Source: NIOZ-UU13 sp041862635 (GTDB lineage: Bacteria; Planctomycetota; Phycisphaerae; Sedimentisphaerales; Anaerobacaceae). From it: DNA of 8,114 bases. The notes under the pieces are model-generated. The model was not told the origin of the DNA, ran no database searches, and was given only the letters and a program-made list of their open reading frames with translations. Positions within the stretch are counted from its first letter, which is position 1, and the number at the start of each line of letters is the position of its first letter. Shown piece after piece: positions 1-5,738 of the stretch. The stretch is taken from contig JBGVTO010000310.1 of assembly GCA_041862635.1 (NCBI GenBank), positions 1 to 8,114 of the forward strand. Reading direction: 5' to 3'. A program made the position numbers and the translations under genes.

Positions 1-318
1 CGTGACTGGACCGAGAATGGTGTTAGCACTTTATCTATTTGGTTCAGAGGCAATCCGGATAACGCTGCCGAGACGTTGTACGTTGCTCTAAATGGCAGCG
101 CGGTTGTCTCTCATGATAATCCTGATGCCGCTCAGATAAATAAGTGGACCGAATGGACTATCGACCTGTCCGCCCCAGGCGGATTTACAGACCAGGGTGT
201 GAACCTTGCCAATGTCAATACTATTGCTCTCGGATTAGGCAATAAGAACAATCCACAGGCCGGTGGTTCAGGTAAGATGTACTTTGACGATATTCGTTTG
301 TATCCACCGGCACCGTAA
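1..318 (+). CDS. Secreted jellyroll-type protein, C-terminal end only
   Basis: This is the last 105 codons of a gene cut by the left window edge; frame 1 is open from base 1 to a TAA at 316-318. The visible part begins RDWTENGVSTLSIWFRG and ends GSGKMYFDDIRLYPPAP, which reads as the C-terminal half of a beta-jellyroll, carbohydrate-binding-like domain. It aligns without difficulty to the two outer parts of the last domain of the protein at 646-2901 (RDWTEHGVEVLSLWFRG, then MYVTLAN...GSGKMYFDDIRLYRPAP), so the two genes are tandem paralogs. Here the domain is continuous, whereas the downstream copy is interrupted. The FDDIRLY ending is, as I recall, common in exported proteins of Phycisphaerae. 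No catalytic motif, anchor or sorting signal is visible in this fragment. Function is unknown beyond a likely extracellular binding or structural role. The reading frame is secure; the domain name is less so. Confidence 0.85.
   Translation, partial: RDWTENGVSTLSIWFRGNPDNAAETLYVALNGSAVVSHDNPDAAQINKWTEWTIDLSAPGGFTDQGVNLANVNTIALGLGNKNNPQAGGSGKMYFDDIRLYPPAP
268..293 (+). repeat. 26-nt exact direct repeat, copy 1 (paralog domain end)
   Basis: These 26 bases recur without a mismatch at 2836-2861. Both copies encode SGKMYFDDI at the same place in the two paralogous jellyroll ends, with clear similarity on either side. This reflects gene or domain duplication and not an independent element, but it offers a substrate for homologous recombination between the neighbours. 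Confidence 0.8.
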
Positions 319-334
319 GTCTGGATTTAGCTGG

Positions 335-387
335 CCCCATTGCTTCTGCCGTAAGGCGTCCTTCGGATTGCAAAGCAAGATATGGGG
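335..387. repeat. Nested imperfect inverted repeat (structured 3' region)
   Basis: CCCCAT (335-340) pairs with ATGGGG (382-387), TGCTT (341-345) with AAGCA (373-377), and an inner arm CCG-t-AAGG (349-356) pairs with CCTTCGG (360-366) around a 3-base loop. Together they form a branched-looking stem starting 17 bases after the stop codon. No T tract follows. It may stabilise the mRNA 3' end; nothing links it to a known RNA family. Confidence 0.35.
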
Positions 388-420
388 GCTTGGTTGATAC
401 CAGGCCTGATAATTTTGAGA

Positions 421-449
421 TTGCGAGTCCGCTCAAGGCGGACTCGCAA
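421..449 (+). terminator. Strong hairpin, candidate terminator without U tract
   Basis: TTGCGAGTCCGC (421-432) and its exact complement GCGGACTCGCAA (438-449) flank a 5-base loop, and one further A-T pair can form outside. A perfect 12-bp stem 103 bases after the stop codon suggests transcription termination or 3'-end protection for the gene ending at 318. A T-rich run is missing on both sides, so a classic intrinsic terminator is not proven. Confidence 0.4.
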
Positions 450-463
450 TTATGTTGAGGATG

Positions 464-489
464 CGCTCCGTAGCCGAAGCTATGGAGCG
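464..489. repeat. Extragenic palindrome, copy A
   Basis: CGCTCCGTAGC (464-474) and GCTATGGAGCG (479-489) form an 11-bp stem with one G-U pair and a CGAA loop. The string 'CCGAAGC...GGAGC..AGGCTG' recurs in altered form at about 3003-3032, after the paralogous gene. This suggests a degenerate REP-like extragenic element that follows both jellyroll genes. Confidence 0.45.
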
Positions 490-543
490 TAGGCTGTTGG
501 TGTATTCTGTGAAGGAAACACCATTTGGTAAAGATGAAGTGTT

Positions 544-573
544 TTGATATTTGTTGAAAACAACAGGTATTTT
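544..573 (+). promoter_or_regulatory. Possible sigma-70-type promoter for the gene at 646
   Basis: TTGATA (544-549) and TATTTT (568-573) are 18 bases apart and lie about 75 bases before the start codon. They match the -35 consensus at five of six bases and the -10 consensus at four of six. The call is a pattern match only; planctomycete promoters are not well captured by this consensus. Confidence 0.25.
552..565. promoter_or_regulatory. Perfect inverted repeat TGTTG-N4-CAACA, possible operator
   Basis: TGTTGAAAACAACA is a perfect 5+5 palindrome with an AAAA centre, located between the two putative promoter boxes. Its position and symmetry fit a dimeric repressor site. No regulator is encoded nearby, so a role is inferred from position alone. 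Confidence 0.25.
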
Positions 574-645
574 GTGTGACAACTCGCCGCGACGCGTTGC
601 AGCGGGAAAGGTCGTTATGTTTTGACCTCTTGAGGAAGGATTATT

Positions 646-2901
646 ATGTGCGGGAAATTGATTTTTCTTGTTTCTTTTATTTTGACTTTGAGCCTGGTCG
701 GTGACGCCTTGGCGGAAGATTTTTCCTGGGACAATAGCAGCGGCGATTCTCTCTGGCGCAATCCGGAAAACTGGGACCTTAACAAACTCCCCGACGTCGG
801 CGATGCAGTCTATATCAATTGGCTGCGTGACCCGACGGAGGTAATCATTGATGCGGATACTGAAGCCCGGTTTGAGAGTGTTACCATCAGCAACGATGCC
901 GTTGGGGGCCAGGATTATGTACACCTGCATATGACCGGCGGGACTTTATTGGCAGGAAATCTTATCAGAATAGGCAGGAATCAATTTGGAATGTTCACTC
1001 TCGATGACGGCACTGTGACGTGCAGCGCTTTTCAACTCGGGCGAAAAGACCCGAGTAAAGGCGTGGTCTATATTAACGGCGGTACGGTAACCGTCTCAAC
1101 GAATACGAGAGTTCCCCGCGGGGGCTCCCAGGGCAGTGAATTGCACCTTAACGGCGGATTTCTTTACACCGGAGGCCTCGTGATGAATGACCCGGATGAC
1201 CCGTTGTCCGGGACGAATGGAAGCATGGATATTGCCGGGGGTGTGATGGTATTAACCGGCGAAGAGGATAAAACAGAACAAATAAAAGAGTATGTAAATA
1301 ACGGGTGGATTACGGCCTACGGTGTCACCAGCGGAGAGCTTCTCGAAGACGGCCGAATGGCATTAGTACAAATGGACTACAATGTCACTAATCCCGGTAT
1401 GACCACAGTCTGGGCAATTGCAGTCAACCCGGTACAGGCCCGGTCCCCGATACCGAAGGATGGGGCAATATTGGGCATAGCGGAAGCGACCTCGCTGAGA
1501 TGGACGGCGGGACAAACAGCAGCCCGCCACGATGTGTACTTTGGGAACAATTTCGAGGATGTAAACGCTGCTGATATTTCTGATGAGACGGGCATATATC
1601 GGGGCCGTCAGGATGTTAGCGGCTATATTTTCCCCCAAGCTCTCGAATGGGGAGCCAATTACTACTGGCGGATTGATGAGATTGAGGCCGACGATACTAT
1701 TCACATAGGCCCGGTCTGGAGCTTTACGGTAGCGGACTATCTTCTTATAGATGATTTTGAAGACTACGACACCGGCGAGAACCAGATATGGTATGCCTGG
1801 AAAGACGGGTTCGGCTATGGTACGCCGGAAGCTCCGCCATTCTATGCAGGTAATGGTACCGGCTCGGCTGTAGGCGACGAAACAACCGGTTCTTATACCG
1901 AGGAAACTATCCTTCACGAAGGCGGGCAGGCGATGCCATATTTTTACGATAACAGTAAGCAGAATTATTTAAACTACTCAGAAGTCAGGATGACGTTGAG
2001 CTATCCACGTGATTGGACAGAGCACGGTGTGGAAGTGTTGTCACTATGGTTCAGGGGCTATTCGCAATATGTTGGCGGCTTTGTGGAGGGGCCGCCCGGA
2101 ATCTACACTATGACAGCCTCAGGCGTCGATATCTGGGACCCGTCCGACCAGTTCCACTTCGCCTACAAGGAGCTCTCCGGTGCCGGGGCGATTATAGCGA
2201 AAATCGAGAGCGTGGCGAACACGGACGACTGGGCCAAGGCGGGCGTGATGATTCGTGATACGCTTGAGGCGGACTCAAGCCATGCCATGGTGGCCATCAC
2301 ACCCGGTAACGGAGTTTGGTTCGGCAGGCGTGAAACGGCCGGTGACATCAGCGTCAGCACGAAGCAAGCCGAAATCACCGCACCTCAATGGGTGAAATTA
2401 GAGCGTACTATAGGCGGACTTGTCAGGGCCTATTATTCGGCGGACGGCAGCACCTGGACACAATTGGATATAGCATCGGTTATGATGGATATGCCTGCGT
2501 ACATAGGCTTGGCGCTGACCAGCCATAATGCTGATGCAACGTGCGAGGCTGTGTTTTCAAATGTCAGCTTCCCTGACACTGATATTGAGCCGCAATGGAT
2601 AGACCGGGACGTCGGCATAATCGGGAACGAGCCTGAACCTATGTATGTTACTCTGGCCAATAGTGACGGCACAAGTGCGACTGTAGTACACCCCGATCCC
2701 AATGCGGCGCTCATAGAAGACTGGACCCAATGGAGTATAGACCTGAAGAGCTTCAGTGACCCCGGATTGGACCTGACCGATGTCAATAACATCTCTATTG
2801 GTTTCGGTAACAAGGCTGACCCACAGCCCGGCGGCTCAGGTAAGATGTACTTTGACGATATCCGGCTGTATCGGCCGGCCCCGGAACCGGAAGGACCCTA
2901 A
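646..2901 (+). CDS. Large secreted multidomain protein (FnIII-like and split jellyroll)
   Basis: A 751-aa exported protein. The ATG at 646 follows GAGGAAGGA (632-640) at good spacing. Residues 1-23 are a signal peptide (LIFLVSFILTLSLVG core, cleavage after ALA). Residues about 24-255 are Gly/Thr-rich and look like a repetitive beta-solenoid (GGTLLAGNLIRIGRNQ, GGTVTVSTNTRV, GGFLYTGGLVM). Residues about 260-365 form the FnIII-like module with HDVYFGNNFEDV, YYWRIDEIE and VWSFTVAD. From residue 366 (LLIDDFEDYD) a jellyroll, carbohydrate-binding-like domain starts; it breaks after LSLWFRG near 473 and resumes near 664 (MYVTLAN) to end at FDDIRLYRPAP. The insert of about 190 residues (VKLERTIGGLVRAYYSADGSTW, AGVMIRDTL) resembles a DUF1349/LamG-like beta-sandwich. 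No catalytic residues, dockerin, PEP-CTERM or membrane anchor are visible, so a cell-surface or secreted binding role is inferred. It is a tandem paralog of the gene ending at 318. Confidence 0.9.
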   Translation: MCGKLIFLVSFILTLSLVGDALAEDFSWDNSSGDSLWRNPENWDLNKLPDVGDAVYINWLRDPTEVIIDADTEARFESVTISNDAVGGQDYVHLHMTGGTLLAGNLIRIGRNQFGMFTLDDGTVTCSAFQLGRKDPSKGVVYINGGTVTVSTNTRVPRGGSQGSELHLNGGFLYTGGLVMNDPDDPLSGTNGSMDIAGGVMVLTGEEDKTEQIKEYVNNGWITAYGVTSGELLEDGRMALVQMDYNVTNPGMTTVWAIAVNPVQARSPIPKDGAILGIAEATSLRWTAGQTAARHDVYFGNNFEDVNAADISDETGIYRGRQDVSGYIFPQALEWGANYYWRIDEIEADDTIHIGPVWSFTVADYLLIDDFEDYDTGENQIWYAWKDGFGYGTPEAPPFYAGNGTGSAVGDETTGSYTEETILHEGGQAMPYFYDNSKQNYLNYSEVRMTLSYPRDWTEHGVEVLSLWFRGYSQYVGGFVEGPPGIYTMTASGVDIWDPSDQFHFAYKELSGAGAIIAKIESVANTDDWAKAGVMIRDTLEADSSHAMVAITPGNGVWFGRRETAGDISVSTKQAEITAPQWVKLERTIGGLVRAYYSADGSTWTQLDIASVMMDMPAYIGLALTSHNADATCEAVFSNVSFPDTDIEPQWIDRDVGIIGNEPEPMYVTLANSDGTSATVVHPDPNAALIEDWTQWSIDLKSFSDPGLDLTDVNNISIGFGNKADPQPGGSGKMYFDDIRLYRPAPEPEGP
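2836..2861 (+). repeat. 26-nt exact direct repeat, copy 2 (paralog domain end)
   Basis: This is identical to 268-293 and lies in the equivalent codons (SGKMYFDDI) of the second paralog. The strong nucleotide identity against weaker flanks suggests selection on the motif, recent duplication, or gene conversion. Confidence 0.8.
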
Positions 2902-2990
2902 GAGTTGTACGTGGCAATTCATTGCCCGCAGTGACAGACTTCTCGCTCTTCATAGCTGGCTTGGCAACTCGGCTCGACGACACGTCTCTA

Positions 2991-3032
2991 CGAAGTGCTT
3001 CGCCGAAGCAGGAAGCTACGCCGGAGCAGGCT
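2991..3032. repeat. Extragenic palindrome, copy B
   Basis: TGCTTC (2996-3001) pairs with GAAGCA (3005-3010), and the following AGCTACGCCGGAGCAGGCTGG resembles the arm of the palindrome at 464-489 (shared CCGAAGC, GGAGC and AGGCTG pieces). It starts about 90 bases after the stop codon of the second paralog, much as copy A follows the first. The similarity is imperfect, so a common origin is likely but unproven. Confidence 0.35.
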
Positions 3033-3056
3033 GGTCGATTCATATCGGGGTGCCGG

Positions 3057-3083
3057 AAAAAAAGAAGCCGCCGAAGCGGCCTT
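3057..3083 (-). terminator. Intrinsic terminator on the minus strand
   Basis: Read on the minus strand, GCCGC (3080-3076) and GCGGC (3071-3067) form a stem closed by a TTCG loop. Extra A-T pairs at its base are followed by a T-rich tract (TTCTTTTTTT, 3066-3057). This is a textbook Rho-independent terminator. It lies 45 bases after the 3' end of the tRNA fragment, as expected for a former tRNA transcription unit, and would also stop minus-strand transcripts from the genes at 3267-5702. Confidence 0.8.
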
Positions 3084-3127
3084 GTTTACAAATCCCTCTA
3101 AAAAGCACTTCCCGTTCTTCTCACAAC

Positions 3128-3173
3128 TGGGCGGTACTGGACTTGAACCAGTGACCTCCTGCGTGTCGAGCAG
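3128..3173 (-). pseudogene. tRNA-Val(GAC) 3' half, truncated
   Basis: On the minus strand the 3' half of a tRNA is readable. It has anticodon stem strand GCAGG (3162-3158) with loop TCGACAC (3169-3163, anticodon GAC), variable loop AGGTC, a perfect T arm ACTGG-TTCAAGT-CCAGT (3152-3136), acceptor strand ACCGCCC (3135-3129) and discriminator A (3128). CCA is not encoded. The 5' anticodon strand is ACTGC, leaving one mismatch, and position 33 is C in place of the near-invariant U. No D arm or GGGCGGT 5' acceptor strand exists upstream. The piece therefore cannot be a functional tRNA. Truncation at the anticodon arm with the 3' end and terminator kept is the usual form of an integration-site (att) duplicate. 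A decayed gene copy is the alternative. Confidence 0.75.
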
Positions 3174-3228
3174 TGTTTCGGAAAATATAATGCTTTGAAA
3201 GGCTGGTTAAGGCCGTTTTTTGGGTGTC

Positions 3229-3283
3229 TGTTGAGGGTCTAAACTGAAAGTGGACTGCCAGGTGACTCAAAGTAGACTGGTTG
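3229..3283. mobile_element. Possible IS21-type insertion-sequence end (remnant)
   Basis: A TG at 3229-3230 is followed by two copies of a 15-bp unit, ACTGAAAGTGGACTG (3243-3257) and ACTCAAAGTAGACTG (3265-3279). They match at 13 of 15 positions and repeat with a 22-bp period. Multiple short ACTGAAA..GAC-type repeats just inside a TG terminus are, as I recall, characteristic of IS21-family ends, where they bind transposase. No istA or istB transposase gene and no opposite end are present, so at most this is a remnant. It could instead be an unrelated direct repeat. Confidence 0.35.
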
Positions 3284-3911
3284 TCGAGTCAGAGTAAGTA
3301 CATTTAGACACTGGCTTAGACACTGGTCTCCAGAAAGGACAACCTGGGAGCCGGTGTTCTGGCCAAATGCCTCTATCAGTGTTCCAAGCTTGGCCACGGG
3401 CGAAGTAGAGTTCCAGGCCATCGGCTGAGATGAACGGCGAACTATCAATAGCTGAGCTATTGACTGATGGGCCAAGCCACTCTGGGGTACTCCAGTCTTC
3501 ATCTACTGTTTCTCGCGTGATGACCCAGATGTCCAAGTTCCCTGAGCCGCCAGACCGAGTGGAGTCAAAGTAGAGCGATAGTCCATCAGCCGAAATTGCA
3601 GGGGATACGTCGTCAGCCGAACCATTAACAATTGGACCAAGATTAACCGGTTCTCCCCAAGAGTACTCTGTCGTGGACCGCGTCGTGACCCGCGTCGTGA
3701 CCCAGAGGTCTTGATTGCCGTATCCACCAGGCCGATTAGAAGCAAAGTAGAGTGACATGCCGTCTGCCGAAATGTTGGGGATGCAGTCCTTTGATGAACT
3801 GTTGACCGGAGGCCCCAAATTCGTGGGAGTCCCGAAAGTGAAATCTGCCTTCGCAACCTCCGTAGCCAGGCCCAATGCCAAAACTAATACGATTGGAATT
3901 ACCTTTTTCAT
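3267..3911 (-). CDS. Exported PD40 (WD40-like beta-propeller) protein, probably truncated
   Basis: A 214-aa product. The ATG at 3911 is preceded by GAAAGG on the minus strand, and residues 1-22 are a signal peptide (IPIVLVLALGLA core, cleavage after AKA). Two full PD40 repeats (about 25-75 and 84-136) show the pattern LGPxVNSS...SPxISADGxSLYFxSxRxGGxGNxDxWVxTR. A third starts at about 137 but stops at LELYFA near residue 170, where SNRPGG...DLWVTTR would be expected. The last 43 residues (RGQAWNTDRG to STTSLL) do not continue the pattern and overlap the IS-like repeats, so the 3' end was probably replaced by rearrangement. As I recall the family, members carry more repeats; this one would not close a propeller. 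It lies 51 bases downstream of the Kelch gene on the same strand, probably in one operon, and shares its AKADFT mature start. A role as an extracellular binding scaffold is inferred, and activity is doubtful. Confidence 0.75.
   Translation of the reverse strand: MKKVIPIVLVLALGLATEVAKADFTFGTPTNLGPPVNSSSKDCIPNISADGMSLYFASNRPGGYGNQDLWVTTRVTTRSTTEYSWGEPVNLGPIVNGSADDVSPAISADGLSLYFDSTRSGGSGNLDIWVITRETVDEDWSTPEWLGPSVNSSAIDSSPFISADGLELYFARGQAWNTDRGIWPEHRLPGCPFWRPVSKPVSKCTYSDSTTSLL
3304..3327. repeat. 12-bp tandem duplication
   Basis: TTAGACACTGGC (3304-3315) is followed directly by TTAGACACTGGT, matching at 11 of 12 bases. It lies in the divergent tail of the PD40 gene, where it encodes PVSK twice (PVSKPVSK). 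TAGACTGG in the 15-bp repeats just to the left is related in sequence, so this may be part of the same repeat array. Confidence 0.6.
3679..3702 (-). repeat. 12-bp in-frame tandem duplication in the PD40 gene
   Basis: CGCGTCGTGACC occurs twice in direct succession (3679-3690 and 3691-3702). It turns the usual WVTTR-STTEYSW junction between repeats one and two into WVTTRVTTRSTTEYSW, adding four residues in a linker without breaking the frame. This is probably a replication-slippage product. Confidence 0.8.
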
Positions 3912-3962
3912 TTTGTCAACCTTTCAAAAAAGGATTTCATAATGCGTCAGGGTTTAGATTCA

Positions 3963-5702
3963 CTATGGGCTCACGGCCCGGTTGTAAATGCGAACATCAT
4001 CAATCAGGCCGGACCAATAAGTTCCGGATTTCATAGCCTTGCCGGTGCCAATGAGCAGACTGTTCTCTGAGACCTCCAAATTAGACAGTGTGTCTTCAGC
4101 CACGGCGAGGTCATCAAGATAAAGTGTTCTATGCGAGCCATCCCACACGAGACATATCCGGTGCCAGTTGCCATCGGTGATGACTGCCTGTGACTCCAGT
4201 ATGCCGACGTTCCGGCCAGTACCTTTTAACTCCGTCATCAAGTTACCTTCCGATGTATCCGCACAGAGCCAATTCACTCCACCCCTTTGAGAGATGACAA
4301 CCTGGCCTGGAGCACCACCTTTAATCCAGGCGAGGACACTGAAAGGACCTTTTATTAAATTCGGTATGGAGCTGATAAAAATAAAATCGTCTACTCCATC
4401 TAACTGAAGTGCACCATCGACTATACCACCAGCAGGTTGCCAGACTGGATCACCTCTAAGTGTTCCATCACAGATAGCGACGTTATCGTATGCTACATCA
4501 CCCTGTGCTTCGTCCAATGGCCAGTGCGCAACTAGCGTCGGGTCGTACACTTCTACTTCTTCAAATAAATGCTCAGCAAGGACAATTAGGTCCTGGACAT
4601 CCACGATGCCATCACCCCAGGGCATCGGGCCAATATCACACAAGGGATAATCTTCGCCCCAGTGGTCAACCATTATACACATGTCGGCACTGTCAATAAT
4701 TCCGTCGCCGTTAAAGTCTGGCGCTGGGGGATTGATGGTTAGTTCATACACTGTTGAGGTGGCAGGACATGGATGAGGTCTATCCGTTCCACCGATTACA
4801 TATATCCTGTTGTTAAACACGCTGGTCGAACAGCATGCTCTTAGGAATGGCGTGTCTGCTTCTCTCGTCCATGTATCCGTCTCTGGGTCGTATATTTGCA
4901 CTGCTTTATAAGGAGAATTACCGCTGGCGCGCCATCCCCCAATGACAATTATCTTGTCGCCAACTACGACGGCGGCCATCCCACTGGTGCCTACAGGCAT
5001 GTAGGCTTTGCGCATCCAGGTGTCAGTGGCCGGGTCGTACTCTTGCACATTGGGTATAGCACTGTAACCAGGCCTTCCTCCGAGGGCATATATCTTTCCA
5101 TCCACTACACAGGCACATAAGCCCCAGACGCCGGTAGGCATATTAGCTTTTCTCATCCACGTATCTGTTGCAGGATCGTACTGTTCCACAACATTAAGAC
5201 CTGTGATACTATTGGGAGCTCCCCCGATGGCGTAGATCTTCCCATCAACAGCACGGGTGGCCAGGCACCATCTCGGCGTGGGCATGTCGGCCTTCCGCGT
5301 CCATGTATCAGTGGACGGGTTATACTTATACACGGTTGGACTACCCCAAGTAGTATTATCATCACCGCCAATAACATAGATTTTTCCATCCACCACAGCG
5401 CTTGATCCGATCATATTGGTCCTTGCAATTGGGATATCAGCCTTCCTTGTCCATGTATTGGTAACAGGGTCATACTCCTCCACAGTCGAAAGGGCCTTCG
5501 AGTCGGGTTCGCTCGTCGATCCCCCGATAACATAGACCTTGCCGTTGACCACAGCGGACGTGTGCAACCATCGTGGCGTCGGCATATCGGCCTTCTGTGT
5601 CCAGGTGAAATCCGCCTTCGCGTTCTGGCCGTTGCCCACGACAATCACGGCCACAAATCCAAATAACATTACTTTAATTTTTGCACAATTTAACCGATTC
5701 AT
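3963..5702 (-). CDS. Exported Kelch propeller protein with dockerin-like and LamG domains
   Basis: A 579-aa product from the ATG at 5702, chosen because AAGGA sits about 10 bases upstream and gives a compact signal peptide. An in-frame ATG at 5711 adds only MCV and has the same purines almost touching it. Counting from 5711, the signal peptide ends at AKA (33). Six Kelch repeats fill about 34-325, each with VxGKIYVIGG, a YDPxTDTW strand and RKADMP turns, enough for one closed propeller. Residues 332-384 hold a dockerin-like pair of calcium loops (DFNGDGIIDSAD and WGDGIVDVQDL). Residues 390-582 are a LamG/concanavalin-like sandwich (VAHWPLDE, ALQLDGVDDF, GLIDDVRIYNRA), which ends the protein normally. 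No enzyme motif is visible. It is probably a secreted binding or complex-assembly protein; in this phylum dockerin-like repeats are not proof of a cellulosome. It is the first gene of a likely two-gene operon with the PD40 gene. Confidence 0.9.
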   Translation of the reverse strand: MNRLNCAKIKVMLFGFVAVIVVGNGQNAKADFTWTQKADMPTPRWLHTSAVVNGKVYVIGGSTSEPDSKALSTVEEYDPVTNTWTRKADIPIARTNMIGSSAVVDGKIYVIGGDDNTTWGSPTVYKYNPSTDTWTRKADMPTPRWCLATRAVDGKIYAIGGAPNSITGLNVVEQYDPATDTWMRKANMPTGVWGLCACVVDGKIYALGGRPGYSAIPNVQEYDPATDTWMRKAYMPVGTSGMAAVVVGDKIIVIGGWRASGNSPYKAVQIYDPETDTWTREADTPFLRACCSTSVFNNRIYVIGGTDRPHPCPATSTVYELTINPPAPDFNGDGIIDSADMCIMVDHWGEDYPLCDIGPMPWGDGIVDVQDLIVLAEHLFEEVEVYDPTLVAHWPLDEAQGDVAYDNVAICDGTLRGDPVWQPAGGIVDGALQLDGVDDFIFISSIPNLIKGPFSVLAWIKGGAPGQVVISQRGGVNWLCADTSEGNLMTELKGTGRNVGILESQAVITDGNWHRICLVWDGSHRTLYLDDLAVAEDTLSNLEVSENSLLIGTGKAMKSGTYWSGLIDDVRIYNRAVSP

Positions 5703-5720
5703 AACGCACATTTCCTTTCC

Positions 5721-5738
5721 GCCCTTTTACCCAAGGGC
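5721..5738 (-). promoter_or_regulatory. Leader hairpin next to the Kelch gene ribosome binding site
   Basis: GCCCTT (5738-5733) and AAGGGC (5726-5721) form a 6-bp stem with a 6-base loop on the minus strand, directly before GGAAAGGAA, the Shine-Dalgarno region of the Kelch gene. It could tune translation start, but the stem is short and no regulator is known. Confidence 0.3.

Larger units (their letters stand above)
319..645. other. Intergenic region between paralogs, no gene
   Basis: These 327 bases carry no credible coding sequence on either strand; the open frames here lack a ribosome binding site and any recognisable protein pattern. The left half is a series of inverted repeats (335-387, 421-449, 464-489), consistent with 3'-end structure of the upstream gene and extragenic repeats. 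The right half (about 500-645) is the likely leader of the gene at 646, with a possible promoter at 544-573 and a clear Shine-Dalgarno sequence, GAGGAAGGA, at 632-640. Confidence 0.7.
2902..3266. other. Mosaic intergenic region, no gene
   Basis: I find no believable protein gene in these 365 bases. From left to right it holds a small hairpin GGCAA-N4-TTGCC (2912-2925), a palindromic extragenic repeat (about 2991-3032), a minus-strand intrinsic terminator (3057-3083), a tRNA-Val 3' fragment (3128-3173) and the beginning of IS-end-like repeats (from 3229). Short open frames here include peptides such as GGTGLEPVTS and AVLDLNQ, which arise from reading the complement of a tRNA and are not proteins. 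Confidence 0.7.

Noticed and set aside
433..930. A 165-codon minus-strand frame opposite the start of the large secreted gene.
   Set aside because: It covers hairpins and the signal-peptide region of a well-supported gene, and shows no protein motif.
1363..1917. A 184-codon minus-strand frame inside the large secreted gene.
   Set aside because: It is a shadow of a frame with signal peptide, recognisable domains and a paralog.
2780..3198. Two plus-strand open frames (2780-3154 and 2995-3198) containing AVLDLNQ and GGTGLEPVTS peptides.
   Set aside because: These peptides are the familiar translation of the complement of a tRNA 3' half. The frames overlap a real gene end, repeats and a terminator, and have no ribosome binding site.
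3128..3200. A complete tRNA gene on the minus strand.
   Set aside because: No D arm or 5' acceptor strand can be found beyond the anticodon arm, so only a fragment is supported.
3201..3221. A plus-strand intrinsic terminator, GGCT-N6-GGCC followed by GTTTTTT.
   Set aside because: The stem is only four pairs with one G-U pair, too weak to call, although the T run is suggestive.
3503..3856. An alternative minus-strand frame within the PD40 gene.
   Set aside because: It is the shifted translation of repetitive PD40 codons; the real frame holds the signal peptide and repeat motifs.
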